Positions 47,395-57,652 of a DNA stretch of 64,000 nt are shown in pieces. The stretch's first letter is position 1; every line of letters begins with the position of its first letter. Both the position numbers and the translations under genes were made by a program. The DNA comes from Ancylobacter sonchi. GTDB taxonomy: Bacteria > Pseudomonadota > Alphaproteobacteria > Rhizobiales > Xanthobacteraceae. Under the pieces are notes generated by a model. That model did no database searches. It worked only from the letters and a program-made list of their open reading frames with translations, and was not told the DNA's origin. The DNA lies in assembly GCF_018390695.1 (NCBI RefSeq), contig NZ_JAHBGF010000012.1, positions 1 to 64,000 on the forward strand. The letters are read 5' to 3'.

Positions 47395-48252
47395 TTACCC
47401 ATCGGCATCGGCCAGCGCGAAGCGCAACGCCCGCGTCAGCGCCGGCGCCACCACCGAGGCATGGTCCTCGCCGGCGAGGCGCTCGAAGCGCGCGGCGCCG
47501 CGTCCGCCCAGCGCCGCCCGTGCCCGCATGGCGAAGGCCTCCGCCCGGTCGACCATCGCCCGGCGGGCCCGCCGCTCGGCGATCTCCGCCGCGCCGGGGC
47601 GCTCCCGCAGCCAGGGCGCCAGTTCCTGCTCCCACTCGCCGACAATGACGGAGAGCCGCGGCGCCCCATCGATATGCGACAGGCCGTCGGTGAGCCGCGC
47701 CTCGTCCCACCAGATCGACGGGCTGATCGCCACATAGGCGGCGAAGGCCGCGCTGTCGCGGCCGAACACGTCGAGCACGAAGCCGCCGGCCAGCGAGTGG
47801 CCGACCAGCACCTGCCGCCCGCCATCCACCGGCGCGCGCGCGGCCACCGCCGGCTTCAGCTCGTCGCGCAGGAAGGCGAGGAAGGCATCGCGCCCACCGG
47901 TCATCCGGGTATCCGGCGCCCGCCCATCGGCGGCGGCGAGCATCTCGCGGCCCGGCCCGGCGGTGTAGTCGAAGGTCCGGCGCGCGCGATCATAGAGCCC
48001 GCCGGCCGCATGGCCGATGCCCACCAGCACCGTCGGGCCGATGCCGGTGCCGGCCGGGCGCTCGCCGCCGCGCCGCTGCGCCTCCACCAGCGTCGCGAAG
48101 CTGGCATTGGCGTCGAGCAGATACAGCACCGGGAAGCCCGCCGGCGGCGCCGGCCCCTTCGGCAGCGCCAGGAAGATGCGATAGGGCGCCCCGCCGCCGC
48201 GCGGCGCGAGGTCGAACCAGCAGCTGCCCTCGATGACGATGCCCGGTTCCAT
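47395..48252 (-). CDS. Siderophore esterase (Fes/IroE/BesA-like)
   Basis: A 285-aa alpha/beta hydrolase of the putative esterase family that includes ferric-enterobactin and bacillibactin esterases. FPVLYLLDANASF marks the strand before the oxyanion loop; the nucleophile S153 is in GHSLAGG; ISPSIWWDE follows, and the His is in GEDHASV. No signal peptide is seen, so it probably acts in the cytoplasm to open the trilactone and release iron. It is divergent from the ferric-siderophore permease across a 234-nt AT-richer gap, suggesting shared iron control. Confidence 0.82.
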   Translation of the reverse strand: MEPGIVIEGSCWFDLAPRGGGAPYRIFLALPKGPAPPAGFPVLYLLDANASFATLVEAQRRGGERPAGTGIGPTVLVGIGHAAGGLYDRARRTFDYTAGPGREMLAAADGRAPDTRMTGGRDAFLAFLRDELKPAVAARAPVDGGRQVLVGHSLAGGFVLDVFGRDSAAFAAYVAISPSIWWDEARLTDGLSHIDGAPRLSVIVGEWEQELAPWLRERPGAAEIAERRARRAMVDRAEAFAMRARAALGGRGAARFERLAGEDHASVVAPALTRALRFALADADG

Positions 48253-48486
48253 CCGCCTCGCGCGCCCCTGCCATTTCCTCCCGGCATCTAAACCACTCGC
48301 CGGACAATGCAAGCGGCCGCCCCACAGACTGAAACGATTCTAAATTATTGAGCGACATCAGAAACTTGACCGGTACGGACGGCTCGGGCATTGAACCCTG
48401 CGTGCCACCGCGAGAGCCCCGCTCGCCGGGCCACGCGACGGATAAGTCTGCGACACGCCGCGCAAACGAGGCCGAGTGGGACGGAG

Positions 48487-49611
48487 ATGACCGGATTGTC
48501 GCCGCAGGCACCGCTAGGCCAGAGCGTTCCCGACCTGCCGGCCGGTGCCGCCCGCACTCCCCATCTCATTGCCGCCGATCCGATCGATGCCTATGCCCGC
48601 CGCCAGCGCCGGCGGCTCGCCATCCTCGCCGGCCTGCTCGCCATCATGGCGGCCGGCATGCTGGTGGACATCGCCACCGGCCCTTCCGGCCTGTCGATCG
48701 GCGCGGTGCTGCGTACCCTCCTCGATCCCGCCGCCGCCGAGCCCGGCATCCGGGTCATCGTCTGGGAGGTACGCCTGCCGGCGGCGCTGATGGCGGTGCT
48801 GGTCGGCGCCGCGCTGGCGCTCGCCGGGGCGGAGATGCAGACCATCCTCAACAACCCGCTGGCCAGCCCCTTCACGCTCGGCGTCTCCTCGGCCGCCTCC
48901 TTCGGCGCCGCTTTGTCCATCGTGCTCGGCCTCGCCATCCCCGGCCTGCCCGGCAACTGGAACCTGCCGCTGTTCGCCTTCCTGTTCGCCTTCGGCTCGG
49001 TGCTGCTGCTGCAGGCGCTGGCCCGGCTGCGCGGCACCGGGGTGGAAACCCTGGTGCTGTTCGGCATCGCCATGGTGTTCACCTTCAACGCGCTGGTGGC
49101 GCTGGTGCAGTTCGTCGCCAGCCAGGAAGCCCTGCAGCAGCTGGTATTCTGGTCGATGGGCTCGCTCGCCCGCGCCACCTGGGCCAAGCTCGGCGTGCTC
49201 GCCGCCGTGCTGGCGGTACTGGTGCCACTCGCGCTGCGGGACAGCTGGCAGATGACCGCGCTACGTCTCGGCGAGGATCGGGCGCGCAGCTTCGGCATCG
49301 CGCTCGGCCGGCTGCGCTTCGCCTCGCTGCTGCGGGTCAGCGTGCTCACCGGCACCAGCGTCGCCTTTGTCGGCACCATCGGCTTCATCGGGCTGGTGGC
49401 GCCGCACATCGCCCGGCTGCTGGTCGGCGAGGATCACCGCTTCTACCTGCCGGCGAGCGTGCTGACCGGCGCCGGGCTGATGTCGCTCGCCTCGGTCGGC
49501 AGCAAGCTCATCGTGCCCGGCACGCTGCTGCCGGTCGGCATCATCACTTCTCTTATCGGGATACCCTTCTTCGTGACCCTCATCCTCTCCCGTCGGGGCA
49601 ATCTGGGATGA
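48487..49611 (+). CDS. Ferric-siderophore ABC transporter permease (FecCD family)
   Basis: A 374-aa permease with about ten membrane helices. Typical motifs are VRLPAALMAVLVGAALALAGAEMQ, best read from LPAALMAVLVGAALA, then NNPLASPFTLGVSSAASFGA, AFVGTIGFIGLVAPHIARLL and GEDHR. E. coli enterobactin uptake uses two different permeases (FepD and FepG); only one is here, so it likely works as a homodimer. The ATG at 48487 is chosen to give a short cytoplasmic N-terminus. It overlaps the ATPase gene by 4 nt. Confidence 0.92.
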   Translation: MTGLSPQAPLGQSVPDLPAGAARTPHLIAADPIDAYARRQRRRLAILAGLLAIMAAGMLVDIATGPSGLSIGAVLRTLLDPAAAEPGIRVIVWEVRLPAALMAVLVGAALALAGAEMQTILNNPLASPFTLGVSSAASFGAALSIVLGLAIPGLPGNWNLPLFAFLFAFGSVLLLQALARLRGTGVETLVLFGIAMVFTFNALVALVQFVASQEALQQLVFWSMGSLARATWAKLGVLAAVLAVLVPLALRDSWQMTALRLGEDRARSFGIALGRLRFASLLRVSVLTGTSVAFVGTIGFIGLVAPHIARLLVGEDHRFYLPASVLTGAGLMSLASVGSKLIVPGTLLPVGIITSLIGIPFFVTLILSRRGNLG

Positions 49612-50408
49612 GTGCGGCATCGGGACTGGACATTGCCGGCCTGTCAGTCGGCTACGGCGCCCGCCGGATCATCGACAAGCTGGACTTGGACGGGATTTCG
49701 GCCTCATCGGTCACCGCACTGGTCGGGCCGAACGCCGCCGGCAAGACCACCCTGCTGCGGTCGCTGGCAGGGCTGATTCCGGCGCGCGGCTCGATCCGCC
49801 TCGACGGCCGCGAGCTGTCCGGCCTCGATCCGGCCAGCTATGCGCGCGAGGTCTCCTACATGCCGCAGACGCTGCCGCCGCGCGTCGCGCTCTCGGTCTT
49901 CGAGGCGACGCTGAGCGCGCTGCAATCGTCCGCACTCACACAAGACATTGATCCGAAACGGGAATCACTCGATGTCCTGCGCCGTCTCGGCATCGCCGAC
50001 CTCGCCATGCGCGGCCTCGACGAACTGTCCGGCGGCCAGCGCCAGCTCGCCGCTCTCGCCCAGTGCCTGGTGCGCGAGCCGAGAGTGCTGCTGCTCGACG
50101 AGCCCACCAGCGCCCTCGACATCCGCCACCAGCTCACCGTGATGAAGCTCGTCGGCGAAGTGGCGCGCGAGCGCGGCATCATCGTTGTGGTGGTGCTGCA
50201 CGACATCGCGCTGGCCGCCCGCTGGTGCGACCGGATTATCGTTCTATCTCAAGGACATATCATTGCCGATGGCACGCCGGCGCAGGCGATCACCCCGGCG
50301 ATGCTGGCCAGCGTCTACGGCGTCGAGGCGCGGGTCGAGCGCTGCTCGCACGGCTTCGTGCAGGTGATGGTCGACGCCGTGAAGGGCGACCCGGCGTCGG
50401 CCGGCTGA
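49608..50408 (+). CDS. Ferric-siderophore ABC transporter ATPase (FecE/FepC family)
   Basis: A 266-aa ATP-binding subunit with Walker A GPNAAGKTT, Q-loop YMPQTLP, signature LSGGQRQ, Walker B VLLLDEPTSALD and H-loop VVVVLHD. It powers the adjacent permease for import of ferric siderophore from the periplasm. The ATGA overlap gives coupled translation. Its stop lies 3 nt from the convergent stop of the DHB dehydrogenase gene, leaving no room for a terminator. Confidence 0.94.
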   Translation: MSAASGLDIAGLSVGYGARRIIDKLDLDGISASSVTALVGPNAAGKTTLLRSLAGLIPARGSIRLDGRELSGLDPASYAREVSYMPQTLPPRVALSVFEATLSALQSSALTQDIDPKRESLDVLRRLGIADLAMRGLDELSGGQRQLAALAQCLVREPRVLLLDEPTSALDIRHQLTVMKLVGEVARERGIIVVVVLHDIALAARWCDRIIVLSQGHIIADGTPAQAITPAMLASVYGVEARVERCSHGFVQVMVDAVKGDPASAG

Positions 50409-50411
50409 GCC

Positions 50412-51188
50412 TCACGCCCGCAGCGTCGCGCCACCATCGACATAGAGGTCGCTCATGGTGATGTGTCCGGCACGGGCGGAGAGCAGGAAAACCACCGCCT
50501 CCGCCACGTCCTCCGGAGTCGCCAGCTTGCCGAGCGGGATGCCGGCCTTGAAGACTTCCGGTGCGCCGGCAATGACTTGCGCCGCGCCATTGTCGTCCGC
50601 CCACATGCCGGTCTGCATCGGCGTCAGCGTCGAGCCGGGCGCCACGATGTTGCAGCGAATGCCGTGCGGGGCGAGCTCGATGCCGAGGCAGCGGGTGAAC
50701 ATCGCCGCCGCCGCCTTGGAGGCCGCATAGGCGGCCATGGCGTGACGCGGCACCCCGGCGGCGTTGGAAGCGACCGTCACCAGCGCGCCGCGCCGGCGCG
50801 GCTGCATGCGGCGGGCGAGCGCCCGGCCGAGGCGGAACACTCCCTTGCTGTTGATGTCGAACACCCGGTCCCATTCGGCGTCGTCGGTATCCACCACCGT
50901 CTGCCAGGACAGCACCCCGGCGACGCTGGCGCCGAGATCGATCGGCCCCTCCTCCGCTTCGATGCGCGCCACCACCGCCTCCACCGCCTCGGTGGAGCGG
51001 ATGTCGAGGATCTCCGTCCGCACGGCGCCACCGAACTCCTCGGCGATCGGCGCCAGCAGCGCGGCCGTATGGTCGGTGGCGACGACGCGTGCGCCTTCCT
51101 CGACCAGCAGCCGGACCACCGCCCGGCCTATGCCTCCGCCCGCTCCGGTGACGAGGGCGATGCGTCCGCGCAGGCCATTGTCGCGCAT
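50412..51188 (-). CDS. entA: 2,3-dihydro-2,3-dihydroxybenzoate dehydrogenase
   Basis: A 258-aa short-chain dehydrogenase. The NAD loop is [11 protein letters not shown], the catalytic Tyr/Lys pair is in [11 protein letters not shown], and YVDGGATL closes the fold. The placement with isochorismate synthase, isochorismatase and DHB-AMP ligase identifies it as the last step to 2,3-dihydroxybenzoate. The ATG at 51188 has AAGGA 8 nt upstream and lies inside the end of the NRPS gene, a 61-nt overlap. It is the last gene of the operon. Confidence 0.9.
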   Translation of the reverse strand: MRDNGLRGRIALVTGAGGGIGRAVVRLLVEEGARVVATDHTAALLAPIAEEFGGAVRTEILDIRSTEAVEAVVARIEAEEGPIDLGASVAGVLSWQTVVDTDDAEWDRVFDINSKGVFRLGRALARRMQPRRRGALVTVASNAAGVPRHAMAAYAASKAAAAMFTRCLGIELAPHGIRCNIVAPGSTLTPMQTGMWADDNGAAQVIAGAPEVFKAGIPLGKLATPEDVAEAVVFLLSARAGHITMSDLYVDGGATLRA

Positions 51189-54100
51189 GATGTTTTCCTT
51201 GATTGTTCGCAGGCTTCCAGCGCGGCGCCGAGGGCCGGCGCGATGGTCATGGTTGCCTCGCGGCCGGTGAGATGCGCGTGCAGGCTCGCTATGTCGACGA
51301 CGTCGATATGGTCGGCATAGGCCGCCCATTTCGCCGGCGTGAGGTCGCGCCCTTCATGGTCCAGCGCCGCGCGGAAGAAGGTGAGCGGGCCGTCGTAGCG
51401 AGCATGGTGATGCCCGCGCACCAGCCGGTTGTTGCCGGCCACCACCCGCACCACCCCGTCGAGGGCGGTGTCGGACAGCGTGCCGAGCGGACTGTCGGAG
51501 GCGCGCAGGAAGGCGACCACCGAGGCTCGGCTGAGCGCGAGCCCGGGCAGCCGGTCGGGATCGTGGCCGGCGATCGCCAGTAGAGCCTTCAGCGCCGCAT
51601 CGGGTGCCGGCTCCGGCTCGGCGCGCCAGCAATCGCTCGGATAGGCGTCGAGCAGCGCGACGACGCCGACCTCGGCGCCCTGCCGGCGCAGCTCCACCGC
51701 CACCGCCTGCGCGAGGATGCCGCCGACCGACCAGCCGAGCAGATGATAGGGGCCTGTCGACCGCAACGCCCGGATGCGCCGGGCATAGTCGGCGGCGAGC
51801 GTCTCGAGGTTCGGCGGCAGCGGTTTGTCCGGCGACAGGGCCGGTGCCTGAAGCCCGTAGACGCTCCGCCGCGGTGCCAGCGCCCGCGCGAGGCCGCCAT
51901 AGCACCAGGACAGACCGCCGGCCGGGTGGATAGCGAACAGCGGCGGCAAGGCCGGATCGCCCTCGGTCAGGCGGACCAGCGGCTCAAGGCCGAAATCGGC
52001 CCGCGCACCCTGTTCGTCCAAGGCCCCCGCAAGGCCGGCAACGCTCGGGGCGGCGAACAGCGCCGCGAGGCCCGGATCGCGCCCCGCCGCTTCACGCAGG
52101 CGCAGCAGCAAGGCCACCGCCTGCAGGGAATCGCCGCCGAGCGTGAAAAAATCGTCCTCGGCGGCAGGCTCGTCATCCAGTCCCAGCACCTCGCGGAACA
52201 GCGCCGCCACCCGTTTCTCGCTGGGCGTCTCCGGCGGACGCCCGCCGCTGCCGGAGAATTCCGGTGCCGGCAGGGCCGCACGGTCGAGCTTGCCGTTCGC
52301 CGTCACCGGCAGCGCGTCAAGCGCCACCAGCGCGGAAGGCACCATATAGTCCGGCAGCCGCGCCGGCAGCCGCTCGCGCAGCACCGCGACATCCTCGACG
52401 CCCACCACATAGGCGACGATGCGCTGCGTACCGGCGGCATCGCGGCTGGCGACGACGGCGCATTGCCGGGCCAGCCCGCTCTGCATGATCGCCGCCTCGA
52501 TCTCGCCGAGCTCGACGCGCAGGCCGCGGATCTTGATCTGATGATCGGACCGGCCGAGAAACACCACCGCGCCGTCCGGCCGGTAATAGGCAAGATCGCC
52601 CGAGCGGTACATGCGCTCGCCGGGCACGAAGGGATCGGCGAGGAAGCGCTCGGCGGTGAGGTCCGGCCGGCCGAGATAGCCATGCGCCAGCTGCACGCCG
52701 GCGAGGAACAGATGACCCGGCACGCCCGGCGGCTGCGGGCGCATCGCCTCGTCGAGCACATAGAGCCGGGTGTTCCACACCGGGAAGCCGATCGGCACCG
52801 GCCGCGCGCGGTCGTCCGGCCCGGCCGGCCAGTAGCTGACATCGACCGCCGCCTCGGTCGGCCCATAGAGATTGTGCAGCTCCGCGCTCAGCGTGCGGTG
52901 GAAGCGGTCGCGCAGATCCGCCGGCAGTTCTTCGCCGGAACAGAAGACCTGGCGCAGTTCGAGGCCGCGAGCCATCGGCTCGGCGAGGAAGGCCGCGAGC
53001 ATGGACGGCACGAAATGCGCGGTCGTCACCTTCTCGGCGCGGAACAGCCGCGCCAGCGCCAGCGGATCGCGATGCGCCTCGGGCGGCGCCACCACCAGCA
53101 CCGCCCCGGCGATCAGCGGAAGAAAGAACTCCCAGACCGAGACATCGAAGGTGGCCGGCGTCTTCTGCACGATACGCTCGCCCGGCCCGATGCCGTAGTG
53201 CTCGCGCATCCATTCGAGGCGGTTGACGATGGCCCGATGCCCGACCACGACGCCTTTCGGCTCGCCGGTGGAGCCGGAGGTGTAGATCACATAGGCCGCG
53301 TCGTCGGGCACCGGCACACGCAGCGGCGCGGCGCCGATTTCGGTCGGCCACGCCTCGGGGACAAGCACCGTCGCATATGGCCGCAGCCGGCCGGCATCGG
53401 CCTCGCGCGCGAGGACCACGCGCGGCTTGGCCGAGCCGAGGATGCGGGCAAGCCGTTCGTCGGGGTGGGCGAGATCGAGCGGCAGATAGGCGGCGCCGGC
53501 CCGCAGCACCGCCACCAGCGCCACGATCAGTTCCAGCGAACGCGGCAGCGCCACCGCGACGAGGGAGTCCGGACCGGCACCAGCATCCGTCAGGGCGCCG
53601 GCCAGCGCGGCACTGCGCCGCTCAAGCTCGGCATAGCTGAGCTCGACGCCCTCGAAGCGCACCGCCGGCGCGTCCGGCGTACGCCGCATCGCCGCCTCGA
53701 CTAGCGCCGTGAGTGTGACATCCGGTACCTCGTGCGCGGTGGCGTTCATCTCCACCAGATGACGGCGCGCTTCCTCCGGCGTGGCGGTCGGCACCTCGTC
53801 GAGCCGCTCGGCGGCGAGCGCCCCGGCGATGAAAGCGTCGAGCCGGCGCGCATGAGCGAGCGCCTCGTCGGCGGAATAGAGATCGGGATTGGCATCGATC
53901 TCCAGCCGCAGCCCCCCGGCACCATGGGCCCGGAAGGTAAAGGTGATGTCATCCACCGGCCCGGCGCTCAGCACTTCAAGCCGGGCATGGAGCCCCTCGA
54001 AGCGTGGTGTCTCATCGAAAGGCAGCACATTGACCAGCGGTCCGTGCAGGCGTCGCTGGCGGCCGATCAGCTTGAGATCGCGGCGCAATTGCTCGCTGCG

Positions 54101-55081
54101 GTAGCGGCCGTGACGGCGGGCCTTCATCAGGCTGCGCGCCACCGAGGCGAGGAAATCCGCCCGCGTGACGCCCGGCTGCTGCGCCACCCTGAGCGGCAGC
54201 ACGTTCATCAGCATCGCCGGCACCCGCGCCGCCTTGCTGCCGAGCCGGCCCATATGCGGCACGCCGAGCACCACTTCCGGCGTGCCGGTGTGGCGCTGCA
54301 CATAGGCGGCGCAGAAAGCGGTGAGCAGGTCCGGCCAGGGAATGGAGCTTTCCCGCGCCAGACCATGCAGGCGGGCGATGGTCGCGGCATCGATCTCCAC
54401 CGCCCGACGATGGAAACCGAAGGCGCTCACCGGCGCGCCGGCCGCCAGGCTCACGACCTCCGGCTGGCCGGCGAAGGTTTCGCGCCAATAGGCGGCATCG
54501 GCCTGGCGCTTGTCCGAGCCGCGATAGGCGGCATCCTCGGCCAGCACGACATCGAGCCCCGGCAATGCCGGGCCGGCCGTGGTCCCGCGCCGGCGCGCAT
54601 TATAGAGATCGGCCGCCCGCTGGGTGAGCAGGATCATGCCGTAGCCGTCGATGGCGAGGTGATGGATGCGCTGCTGCCAGACGAAACGCTGCGGCCCGAG
54701 CATGAACAGCCGCTCGGCGGCGAGCGGGTCTCGCGTCGGATCGATCGGCGTCGCCATGTCGCGGGCGATGTCGGCTTCGGCGGCGGCGAGCGGATCGGCT
54801 GCGCCGGACACGTCGACGACCTCCAGCCGGGGCCGCCGCGACGGTTCCAGCAACTGGCGGGGTCCCTCGGCGGCATCGACCACGCGCAGCGCCAGCGCCT
54901 CGGCCTCCTCCACCGCTGTCGTGACGGCGGACCGAAAGGCGTCGAGATCGAGCGCGCCGACGAGCTCGATGTATTGGCCGGTATTGAACAGCGGATTGGC
55001 GGGATCGAGCCGCTGGGCGTACCACAGGCCGCTCTGCGCCTCGGTCAGCGGCCAGCCGGAACTATCGGGCGACACGGCCAT
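51128..55081 (-). CDS. entF: Enterobactin-type NRPS, one module C-A-T-TE (serine-activating)
   Basis: A 1317-aa synthetase. The condensation domain (1 to ~440) has the HHLAIDG active site at 140-146. The adenylation domain (~450-970) has YTSGSTGEPKG, FDVSVWEF and NLYGPTEAAVDVS. The ten pocket residues read D-V-W-H-F-S-L-V-D-K, the serine code of E. coli EntF. The carrier domain has LGGDSLQAV, and the thioesterase has LLGWSVGGILAQ. It should couple DHB to serine and cyclise three units into a trilactone. Start chosen at 55081 (MAVSPDSS), 5 nt after the carrier-protein stop. The last ~20 residues overlap entA and look unstructured. Confidence 0.93.
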   Translation of the reverse strand: MAVSPDSSGWPLTEAQSGLWYAQRLDPANPLFNTGQYIELVGALDLDAFRSAVTTAVEEAEALALRVVDAAEGPRQLLEPSRRPRLEVVDVSGAADPLAAAEADIARDMATPIDPTRDPLAAERLFMLGPQRFVWQQRIHHLAIDGYGMILLTQRAADLYNARRRGTTAGPALPGLDVVLAEDAAYRGSDKRQADAAYWRETFAGQPEVVSLAAGAPVSAFGFHRRAVEIDAATIARLHGLARESSIPWPDLLTAFCAAYVQRHTGTPEVVLGVPHMGRLGSKAARVPAMLMNVLPLRVAQQPGVTRADFLASVARSLMKARRHGRYRSEQLRRDLKLIGRQRRLHGPLVNVLPFDETPRFEGLHARLEVLSAGPVDDITFTFRAHGAGGLRLEIDANPDLYSADEALAHARRLDAFIAGALAAERLDEVPTATPEEARRHLVEMNATAHEVPDVTLTALVEAAMRRTPDAPAVRFEGVELSYAELERRSAALAGALTDAGAGPDSLVAVALPRSLELIVALVAVLRAGAAYLPLDLAHPDERLARILGSAKPRVVLAREADAGRLRPYATVLVPEAWPTEIGAAPLRVPVPDDAAYVIYTSGSTGEPKGVVVGHRAIVNRLEWMREHYGIGPGERIVQKTPATFDVSVWEFFLPLIAGAVLVVAPPEAHRDPLALARLFRAEKVTTAHFVPSMLAAFLAEPMARGLELRQVFCSGEELPADLRDRFHRTLSAELHNLYGPTEAAVDVSYWPAGPDDRARPVPIGFPVWNTRLYVLDEAMRPQPPGVPGHLFLAGVQLAHGYLGRPDLTAERFLADPFVPGERMYRSGDLAYYRPDGAVVFLGRSDHQIKIRGLRVELGEIEAAIMQSGLARQCAVVASRDAAGTQRIVAYVVGVEDVAVLRERLPARLPDYMVPSALVALDALPVTANGKLDRAALPAPEFSGSGGRPPETPSEKRVAALFREVLGLDDEPAAEDDFFTLGGDSLQAVALLLRLREAAGRDPGLAALFAAPSVAGLAGALDEQGARADFGLEPLVRLTEGDPALPPLFAIHPAGGLSWCYGGLARALAPRRSVYGLQAPALSPDKPLPPNLETLAADYARRIRALRSTGPYHLLGWSVGGILAQAVAVELRRQGAEVGVVALLDAYPSDCWRAEPEPAPDAALKALLAIAGHDPDRLPGLALSRASVVAFLRASDSPLGTLSDTALDGVVRVVAGNNRLVRGHHHARYDGPLTFFRAALDHEGRDLTPAKWAAYADHIDVVDIASLHAHLTGREATMTIAPALGAALEACEQSRKTSCATMACADASPSSPERAEA

Positions 55082-55086
55082 CGCGT

Positions 55087-55368
55087 TCAGCCGCGCTGCG
55101 CCTGCTGCCGGGCGACGATCGTCCACCAGCCGGCAAGCGTCGGGTCTTCGGCGAATTCGGAGAATTCGAGGTCGAGACCGCCCTCGCTCCAGCCCAGCAC
55201 GAGATTCATCGCCCGCATGGAATCGAGCCCGAGGTCGAGCAGGCTGTCGGCCTCGCCGATCTCGGACGGGTCCTCGTGCAGCATCGCGGCGATGTCGCGG
55301 CGCATGCCGTCCATGGTCAGCGACTCGCGCGGCTCGGCGAGGCGGCGGATCTCTGTAGGATCGATCAT
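55087..55368 (-). CDS. Free-standing aryl carrier protein (ArCP half of EntB)
   Basis: A 93-aa carrier protein. The phosphopantetheine attachment serine is S50 in LLDLGLDSMRAMNLVLGW. The ending LAGWWTIVAR matches the final helix of the EntB carrier domain. In E. coli EntB this domain is fused behind isochorismatase; here it is a separate gene whose ATG overlaps the isochorismatase stop by 4 nt. It would hold 2,3-dihydroxybenzoate for transfer to the NRPS. Confidence 0.9.
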   Translation of the reverse strand: MIDPTEIRRLAEPRESLTMDGMRRDIAAMLHEDPSEIGEADSLLDLGLDSMRAMNLVLGWSEGGLDLEFSEFAEDPTLAGWWTIVARQQAQRG

Positions 55369-56018
55369 CGCAGCGTCTCCATCAGCGCGGCGGCAGGAGC
55401 AACGACACCGCAGGTCGACGCGACATAGGCGAGTGCCGCATCGTGCTTCGCCCGCGAGAAATCGGCGAGCGCATCGGCGACGAAGAACGGCTCGATGTCG
55501 CGCATGAACGCCTCGGCGGTGGTGAGCTGGCAGCCGATATGGGCATAGATGCCGGTGACGATCAGCTGGTCGCGGCCGCGCACCCGCATCAGCGTCTCCA
55601 GGTTGGAGCGCTGGAAGGCACTGTAGCGGTGCTTCACCAGTACGAAGTCGTCCGGCCCGGGCGTGAGCTCGGCGATGACCTTCTGGTGTTCCGGCGCCGA
55701 ACTCATGCCCGGCCCCCAGAGATCGGCCTGCAGGCCGCGGTCGCGCCGGTCCTGGTTGCCGTCCTGCGCCGTGTAGAATACCGGCACCCCGGCGGCGCGG
55801 GCGGCGGCGGCCAACGCGGCGATGTTGGCGATGGCCGGTGCGATCGGTGCCTCGCCGGCGGCGAAGGCGGCGACGAAATAGCCCTGCATGTCGTGGATGA
55901 GCAGCGCGGCCCGCTCGCGGGCGAGCATCCACGGCGCCCGCGAGGCCGGCAGCTCGGCCGGCGTCGGCAGCGCATAAGAGGCGATACGCGGCAATCCGGG
56001 TTTGTCGGACATAGTCAT
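55365..56018 (-). CDS. entB: Isochorismatase (catalytic half of EntB)
   Basis: A 217-aa isochorismatase that cleaves isochorismate to pyruvate and 2,3-dihydro-2,3-dihydroxybenzoate. It shows [12 protein letters not shown] (catalytic Asp), [22 protein letters not shown] (catalytic Lys) and [19 protein letters not shown], then [15 protein letters not shown]. It stops where EntB would enter its carrier domain. Starts at 56018 or 56012 are possible. It overlaps the DHB-AMP ligase gene by 4 nt if the first is used. Confidence 0.93.
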   Translation of the reverse strand: MTMSDKPGLPRIASYALPTPAELPASRAPWMLARERAALLIHDMQGYFVAAFAAGEAPIAPAIANIAALAAAARAAGVPVFYTAQDGNQDRRDRGLQADLWGPGMSSAPEHQKVIAELTPGPDDFVLVKHRYSAFQRSNLETLMRVRGRDQLIVTGIYAHIGCQLTTAEAFMRDIEPFFVADALADFSRAKHDAALAYVASTCGVVAPAAALMETLR

Positions 56019-57652
56019 TCTCCCGGCGACACGGCCGATTGTTCGGCGAGGAACTGCCGGCGCAGCGCGGCACGCAGTTCCTTGCGGCTGACCTTGCCCA
56101 CCGCCGTGGTCTCGAAGGCCGGCACGAAGACGATCTGGTCGGGTACCTTGAAGTCGGCCAGCCCGCGCGTGCGCATGAACGCCTTCAGCGCCGCCGCCTT
56201 CGGCTTGTCACCCTGCGCGATGACGAAGGCGCAGCTGCGCTCGCCGAGGAACTCGTCCGGCAGCGACACCACGGCTGCATCGAACACGCTCGGATGCGCC
56301 AGCAGGTGATCCTCGATCTCCTCGGCGGAGATCTTCTCGCCGGCGCGGTTGATGTGGTCGCTGGCGCGGCCCTGCACCACGAGATAGCCCTCGGGCGTCC
56401 GCTTCACCATGTCGCCGGTGCGGTAGAAGCCGTCCGGAGTGAAGGAGCGGGCATTGGCGCCGTCATTATTGTGATAGGCGCGGATGGTGTAGGGCCCGCG
56501 CGCCAGCAAATTGCCGACCTCGCCTTCCGGCACCGGATGGCCCGCGTCGTCGAGGATCAGCACCTCGTCGGCCTCGCTGATCGGCCGCCCCTGCGTGGTA
56601 ACGATAATCTCCTCCGGATCATCGAGGCGGGTGTAGTTGACCAGCCCCTCCGCCATGCCGAACACCTGCTGCAAGGTGCAGCCGAGCGTCGGGCGCACCC
56701 GCCGCGCCGCCTCCGGCATGAACTTGGCGCCGCCGACCTGCAGCACTTGAAGGCTGGACAGGTCGTGCCCGGCCTTCGGCGCCGCCTGCATCCACAGCAG
56801 AGCGAGCGGCGGCACCAGGCCGGTGATCGTCACCCTCTCCCGCGCGATCAGCGGGAAGGCCGCTTCGGGGCTCGGCGAGGGCGACATCACCACGGTGCCG
56901 CCGGCATGGAGCACGCCGAACACGCCGGGCGAACTCATCGGGAAATTATGCGCCACCGGCAGAGCCGCGAGATAGATGCTGTCCGGCGTCAGGCCGCAGA
57001 TCTCGGCGCTGGCGCGGAAGCTGTAGATATAGTCGTCATGCGTGCGCGGGATCAGCTTGGACAGGCCGGTGCTGCCGCCGGAAATCTGCAGGAAGGCGAC
57101 CGACGAGGGATCCGGATCGTCCGGCAGCGACGCGACATCGCCCTCCAGCCCGGCGAACGGTGTGAACGGGCCGGCTTCGCCGACCACGACCACCGTATCG
57201 AGCGCCAGCACCTGCCGCCGCACCTCTTCGGCAAGGCCGCGATAGTCGAAGCCCTCATGGCGTTCGGCGACGACATAGGCGCGCGCCTCGGCGGTGCGGG
57301 CGAAATGCACCACCTCGACCACTCGATGCGCCGGCAGCGCATAGACCGGCACCAGCCCGGCGCGGAACAGGCCGAACACCACCGACAGGAATTCCGGAAT
57401 GTTCGGCAGTTGAACCACCACCCGGTCGCCGGGCTTCAGCCCCAGCGCGAGGAAGCCGGCCGCCGCCCGCTCGGCGCGGTCGGCGAGTTCGGCATAGCTC
57501 CAGCGCTGATCCCCGCCGACCACCGCCGTCCGCTCGGCATGGCGCGCGGCAAGGTCCCGCAGCATGCCGGAGAAGGTCTCGCCGCGCCAATAGCCGGCCC
57601 GGCGGTAGCGCTCGGCGAACTCCGGCGGAAAAGGCTGTACCAGCGGGATCAT
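56015..57652 (-). CDS. entE: 2,3-dihydroxybenzoate-AMP ligase
   Basis: A 545-aa stand-alone adenylation enzyme that activates 2,3-dihydroxybenzoate and loads the aryl carrier protein. The P-loop is [15 protein letters not shown]. The aryl-acid pocket has Asn in place of the amino-acid-binding Asp ([10 protein letters not shown]). [18 protein letters not shown] and the catalytic Lys in GKVSRKEL near the C-terminus are present. It overlaps its neighbours by 4 nt on both sides. Confidence 0.95.
   Translation of the reverse strand: MIPLVQPFPPEFAERYRRAGYWRGETFSGMLRDLAARHAERTAVVGGDQRWSYAELADRAERAAAGFLALGLKPGDRVVVQLPNIPEFLSVVFGLFRAGLVPVYALPAHRVVEVVHFARTAEARAYVVAERHEGFDYRGLAEEVRRQVLALDTVVVVGEAGPFTPFAGLEGDVASLPDDPDPSSVAFLQISGGSTGLSKLIPRTHDDYIYSFRASAEICGLTPDSIYLAALPVAHNFPMSSPGVFGVLHAGGTVVMSPSPSPEAAFPLIARERVTITGLVPPLALLWMQAAPKAGHDLSSLQVLQVGGAKFMPEAARRVRPTLGCTLQQVFGMAEGLVNYTRLDDPEEIIVTTQGRPISEADEVLILDDAGHPVPEGEVGNLLARGPYTIRAYHNNDGANARSFTPDGFYRTGDMVKRTPEGYLVVQGRASDHINRAGEKISAEEIEDHLLAHPSVFDAAVVSLPDEFLGERSCAFVIAQGDKPKAAALKAFMRTRGLADFKVPDQIVFVPAFETTAVGKVSRKELRAALRRQFLAEQSAVSPGE

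Noticed and set aside
48338-48344. TTCTAAA as an Irr iron-control element between the esterase and permease genes
   Set aside because: Only one half of the expected inverted repeat is present, although the location is suggestive.
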